Below, piece after piece: positions 60,756 to 64,000 of a stretch of 64,000 nt of DNA (its first letter is position 1; each line of letters starts with the position of its first letter). The notes below the pieces were generated by a model, which was not told the origin of the DNA, did not search any database, and saw nothing but the letters and a program-made list of their open reading frames with translations. This DNA is from Dorea longicatena (GTDB lineage: Bacteria; Bacillota; Clostridia; Lachnospirales; Lachnospiraceae), in assembly GCF_025150085.1 (NCBI RefSeq), contig NZ_CP102280.1, positions 2,801,001-2,865,000 of the forward strand. Direction: 5' to 3'. Made by a program: the position numbers and the translations under genes.

Positions 60756-61697
60756 CTAGTATAATTTTGAGTGTATTCCTGGGAAATATCTCAATAATAC
60801 TATCCTAACAATTTGTTTTATGTTAAATCTTGCTTTTTTATAATCAATTTGATTATACACCTGCCTATAGTATTCTCTTACCTTATGAAAATCATCTTTA
60901 TTTAATTTATGATCTATATTTTTTTCAGCATTTGCTAACGCTGCATATAAGCTTAAGAATGCTTCATCCCCATATGGCTGTATATCTCTTTTGATTAAGA
61001 AATCCGCTCTCATATAAACAGCCTCAATAAAATCAAAATATCTATTTGAAAACTGCGAACGTCCTAAAATACTCCCTTTTCTGGATAGATACCAATATCC
61101 TGTTTTTCCTGTCAATACTACTTTATCAGCTTTATACAATAATTCATGATACACATACGTGTCTTCATAAAATTTTCCATATGGAAATGAGATATTTGCA
61201 AACAACTTTGCATCAAATAATTTATTACATACCGATGGCTGATTTAATGTATCAAACCTTCTTATCCCTTCCAACACTTCTTGATTATCTGTTGGATTAT
61301 AAAATTCTTCTGTACACCCATCATCATAAAAACGCATAATATTACATATCGCTATTTCACTATGAGAAATAAGTATCGCTTGCATCATTTGTTCTAATGC
61401 TGTTCTCTCAAGGTAATCATCACTATCTATAAATGAAAGATATTTGCCAGTTGAAACCTGAATTCCTGCATTACGAGCATCTGACAACCCTCCATTTGTC
61501 TTATGTATAACTTTTATTCGATAATCTTGTTTCTTCAATTCATCGCAAAGAAATCCTGATTTATCTGTCGATCCATCGTCCACTAGTATAACTTCCAAAT
61601 TTTTGTACGTTTGCTCTATAATGCTTTTTACACATTTTTCTAAATAATTTTCAACATTGAACACTGGTACAATTACTGAAATTTTATTTGCTTTCAT
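60756..61697 (-). CDS. GT2 family glycosyltransferase
   Basis: A 313-residue enzyme with ISVIVPVFNVENYLEKCVKS, LVDDGSTDKSGFLCDEL, NGGLSDARNAGI and DSDDYLERTA (DxD), followed by NKLFDAKLF and FYEDTYVYHELL. The C-terminal segment is basic and amphipathic. It is a standard inverting sugar transferase of a polysaccharide repeat unit. The AGAGGATTAGTAT ribosome binding site precedes the ATG. Confidence 0.9.
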   Translation of the reverse strand: MKANKISVIVPVFNVENYLEKCVKSIIEQTYKNLEVILVDDGSTDKSGFLCDELKKQDYRIKVIHKTNGGLSDARNAGIQVSTGKYLSFIDSDDYLERTALEQMMQAILISHSEIAICNIMRFYDDGCTEEFYNPTDNQEVLEGIRRFDTLNQPSVCNKLFDAKLFANISFPYGKFYEDTYVYHELLYKADKVVLTGKTGYWYLSRKGSILGRSQFSNRYFDFIEAVYMRADFLIKRDIQPYGDEAFLSLYAALANAEKNIDHKLNKDDFHKVREYYRQVYNQIDYKKARFNIKQIVRIVLLRYFPGIHSKLY

Positions 61698-61727
61698 ATA
61701 CTAATCCTCTCATATTTTAGCTAAGAG

Positions 61728-62699
61728 CTATAGGCCTATTTTTAAGAGGTTTCTTATTCTACACGTAAATGCTAAAGATATCTCCGCCATAGATACCCAT
61801 ATTTCTTGTTTTTCATGAATTCCTCTAAATTTTCTCTTTTTAAACTCATTTTCTCTTAATACTTTTTTACTATATTCAAGTACTTTTTGCACATCATCCT
61901 TAGTTCCTGTCCTATAAACTCTCTGAATCTGGTAAATACACGACATCACCAAACAATCATAACTCATTAAAGTGAGTCTTGGAAATTTTTCTTTAATGTA
62001 TTGATGACGGTATCCTTTGGCTTCTATCGCTTGAATCCTATTCTCTGGTTTTAGCATGTGCATTACAGAGTTGTCCTGTTGTCTATATGCATATAATTTT
62101 TCATTACAATGAACTAATTGTTTTGCTCTTCCTATTACCTTATACATCCAAAATTCATCATCAATCTTTTTTCCTTCTGGAAAATACACATTTTTGATAC
62201 AACTTCGACGGTATAATTTATTCCAAATAAGCTGACGAAAATAATGATCAGCAATATGTTCTCTCATTGCTTCTTCTGAAGAAAAAACTCTAGCCTGTAC
62301 ACTCTTTTCGTCTATAAATAATACATCATCTTCTTCAACAGAAATAAATTCACACTCCACAATATCTATGTCTTCTTCAAAATAGCTTAGTAAATTTTTA
62401 AACATATTTACCGACAAGTAATCGTCACTATCTACAAATGAAATGAACTCCCCCTGTGCCAGTTTAAGCGCTACATTTCTTGCTGCTCCAGCACCCGCAT
62501 TTTTTTGATGAACTACCCTTATCCTAGAATCTAATGTTGCCCACTTATCACAAATAAGCCCACTTTTATCTGGTGAGCCATCATCTACTAGTATAATTTC
62601 TAAATTAGAATATGTTTGTGAAACTATACTTTTTATGCATTTATCCAAATATTTTTCAACTTTATATACCGGTATAATTATACTAATCATTGTATTCAT
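61728..62699 (-). CDS. GT2 family glycosyltransferase
   Basis: A 323-residue paralogue of the preceding enzyme: MISIIIPVYKVEKYLDKCIK, LVDDGSPDKSGLICDKW, NAGAGAARNVALK and VDSDDYLSVNM. It has WNKLYRRSCIK and KKIDDEFWMYKVI in the acceptor part. The sugar is unknown. It follows the gap at 62700-63036 and precedes the previous GT2 gene by 30 bases. Confidence 0.9.
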   Translation of the reverse strand: MNTMISIIIPVYKVEKYLDKCIKSIVSQTYSNLEIILVDDGSPDKSGLICDKWATLDSRIRVVHQKNAGAGAARNVALKLAQGEFISFVDSDDYLSVNMFKNLLSYFEEDIDIVECEFISVEEDDVLFIDEKSVQARVFSSEEAMREHIADHYFRQLIWNKLYRRSCIKNVYFPEGKKIDDEFWMYKVIGRAKQLVHCNEKLYAYRQQDNSVMHMLKPENRIQAIEAKGYRHQYIKEKFPRLTLMSYDCLVMSCIYQIQRVYRTGTKDDVQKVLEYSKKVLRENEFKKRKFRGIHEKQEIWVSMAEISLAFTCRIRNLLKIGL

Positions 62700-63036
62700 T
62701 CTGTTTGACTTCCTTTAATCTAACGAATGTTTTTCGAACTTTCTCTCAGAGATTACCTAAGCAACTTTCTTGCCTTTATTTTAATAGTGCAAACCAATTC
62801 TGAGTTTTCACAGTATTCTTCTTTTAATCAAATCCTCGAATATATTATTGTTCCACATTTAATTTTCTCTGATTTTAACACTTGTCCAGCTTTTCTAGCC
62901 GCATCTCGATATACATCTTCATTTTTGCCAATAATCCTAGCATTATATCTTCTAGACCTCCTGGCAATCGAACCGTTATTCTTATTAACACTTCACAATC
63001 ATGATTTTCACTGCTTGTATACATGCTATACTTTTC
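62700..63036. other. Gap in the glycan locus with a protein-like fragment
   Basis: A minus-strand frame at 62828-62992 reads SVNKNNGSIARRSRRYNARI, then IGKNEDVYRDAARKAGQVLK and ends SRI. It looks like protein but has no start codon, is bounded by stops and could be a remnant of a mobile-element gene. I see no other feature in the gap. Confidence 0.35.
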
Positions 63037-64000
63037 TTAAACATATTTATTTTTCAACAAAATTTTTGCATATATCCTATATAAGATCGGATACATTATT
63101 GGTACCTCACATATTAAATGTGCTAATAATTGTTGTTTCCTACTTAACAGGTAAAACCATTCCTTTTTTTCACAGATTAATTTTCTTATTTCATTTTTTT
63201 CTGATTTATATTTATTTTTCTTTTCTAAAACAATACTGTTATATACATTAATACATGTTCTAATATAGGCTTTTTGTGTCGGTAAAAACATTTCTTCTTT
63301 TGCTAGTGTTAAAATAATTTTCTTTACTCTAATCGGATCAAAAATCCTATGTTCATTTAACTTTTCTCTAGATGCCGATGTGCTTCTTACAATATAATGA
63401 TACAAGCATCTATCTTCAAATATTGATACTTTTGCATTTAAAAACAAAAGATAGTTCATTAATAAATCTTCATTAATTTTAATATCTTCATTCATTACCG
63501 TCGAATGTAACAAGCTGTGGAACAAGTTTTTATGAAAGAGCTTGTTACACAGGCCCGGTTCGACAAGCGAACCGTCCAACAGATCTTTTAGACCTGTTGT
63601 CCTGTCTTGTTGTACAAGACAGCCTGTGTTATGAAAATAATTCACTCTTCCATCTTCAAAAATCATTTGATATCCGCAGTGTGATATATCCGCATTATAT
63701 CTCTTTGCATTATTTAACAGGATTTCGTACATATCTGATTCTATTTCATCATCGCCATCTACAAACCCTATCCATTCTCCCGTAGAACGCCTAACCCCTT
63801 TTAATCGGGCACTTGTAACACCACCATTTTCTTGATGTATTGGAATTACTCTATTGTCCTTATCTGCAATTTTTTGAATTATCTTCCAGCTTTCATCACT
63901 TGATCCATCATCAACTATTATTACCTCTATATTGGTATATGTTTGCTTTAACACACTTTCAGCAGTTCTTTTTATGTACTTTTCCAAATTATAAACTGGT
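63037..64000 (-). CDS. GT2 family glycosyltransferase, 5' end beyond window
   Basis: The frame runs off the right edge, so the start is missing. It begins PVYNLEKYIKRTAESVLK, followed by IVDDGSSDESWKII, NGGVTSARLKGV and VDGDDEIESDM (DxD), and ends KNKYV. About 320 codons are seen, near the full length of the family, so only some 5-10 residues are lost. The segment coding for GLKDLLDGSLVEPGLCNKLF is unusually GC-rich and contains nested hairpins (63547-63629), see separate entry. Confidence 0.88.
   Translation of the reverse strand, partial: PVYNLEKYIKRTAESVLKQTYTNIEVIIVDDGSSDESWKIIQKIADKDNRVIPIHQENGGVTSARLKGVRRSTGEWIGFVDGDDEIESDMYEILLNNAKRYNADISHCGYQMIFEDGRVNYFHNTGCLVQQDRTTGLKDLLDGSLVEPGLCNKLFHKNLFHSLLHSTVMNEDIKINEDLLMNYLLFLNAKVSIFEDRCLYHYIVRSTSASREKLNEHRIFDPIRVKKIILTLAKEEMFLPTQKAYIRTCINVYNSIVLEKKNKYKSEKNEIRKLICEKKEWFYLLSRKQQLLAHLICEVPIMYPILYRIYAKILLKNKYV
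63547..63629. repeat. Three hairpins closed by an outer stem within the GT2 gene
   Basis: Outer arms ACACAGGC (63547-63554) and GCCTGTGT (63622-63629) enclose CGGTTCG/CGAACCG (63556-63574), CAACAGaTCT/AGAcCTGTTG (63577-63599) and CTGTCTTG/CAAGACAG (63602-63622). The third hairpin shares one base with the outer stem. It resembles a cloverleaf, inside a reading frame. Confidence 0.6.

Overview
The window looks like the chromosome of an anaerobic, spore-forming, Gram-positive member of the Clostridia, most likely Lachnospiraceae. The reasons are sporulation genes (bofA, cwlD, spoIIQ-like and spoIID), a reverse rubrerythrin next to a PerR-type regulator, a T-box leader in front of ileS, MecA, sortase-type and SH3/NlpC wall proteins, and moderate GC with very AT-rich spacers. 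Almost all genes are on the minus strand, so the text below runs along the coordinates while transcription runs right to left. No rRNA, tRNA or CRISPR array was seen.

Region 1 (1-8.2 kb) is a Tad/Flp type IVb pilus operon: a TadZ/CpaE-like protein, TadA, TadB, TadC, a 58-residue Flp pilin, a DUF5702 protein, two TadE-like pseudopilins, a prepilin peptidase and an edge-truncated DUF6382-type protein, behind one promoter near 8.15-8.18 kb. Region 2 (8.2-24.8 kb) holds housekeeping, envelope and sporulation genes: bofA, dCMP deaminase, upp, a threonylcarbamoyl-AMP synthase, cwlD, a GH18 protein, mecA, a DUF1858 protein, an NlpC/P60 hydrolase, perR with rubrerythrin, an ECF S component, hemolysin III, a GIY-YIG protein, spoIIQ-like, spoIID and glycogen phosphorylase. 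A dense cluster of DnaA boxes lies at 15.53-15.71 kb. Region 3 (24.8-35.7 kb) has T-box-controlled ileS followed by envelope and exopolysaccharide control genes: D,D-carboxypeptidase, LCP ligase, two Wzz/tyrosine-kinase fusions, an Ig-like protein and a CpsB phosphatase.

Region 4 (35.7-42.1 kb) is the most interesting part. It is a compact RiPP-like cassette: a PqqD-like protein, an HprK-related kinase, a peptidase-less ABC exporter, a 122-residue cysteine-containing candidate precursor with two strong promoters and its own attenuator, and a SPASM radical SAM enzyme. A membrane-anchored dCTP-deaminase-like protein and an S26-type peptidase sit next to it. A degenerate LytTR regulator and a decayed copy of the upstream Ig-like gene follow. 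Region 5 (43.5-55.4 kb) holds surface and secreted proteins, a nucleotidyltransferase of the type often found with RiPP genes, a sortase-anchored protein, and a TIR-domain gene whose partner gene is broken by frameshifts. Region 6 (55.6-64 kb) is an AT-rich glycan locus with a Wzx flippase, several GT2 enzymes, a GT32/pyruvyltransferase fusion and a DUF1919 protein. It runs off the right edge.

Other notable structures are a dispersed intergenic repeat that sits beside terminators in five places, a large palindromic operator at the rubrerythrin promoter, and two sporulation genes whose ribosome binding sites lie inside hairpins, one of them a terminator of the upstream gene.
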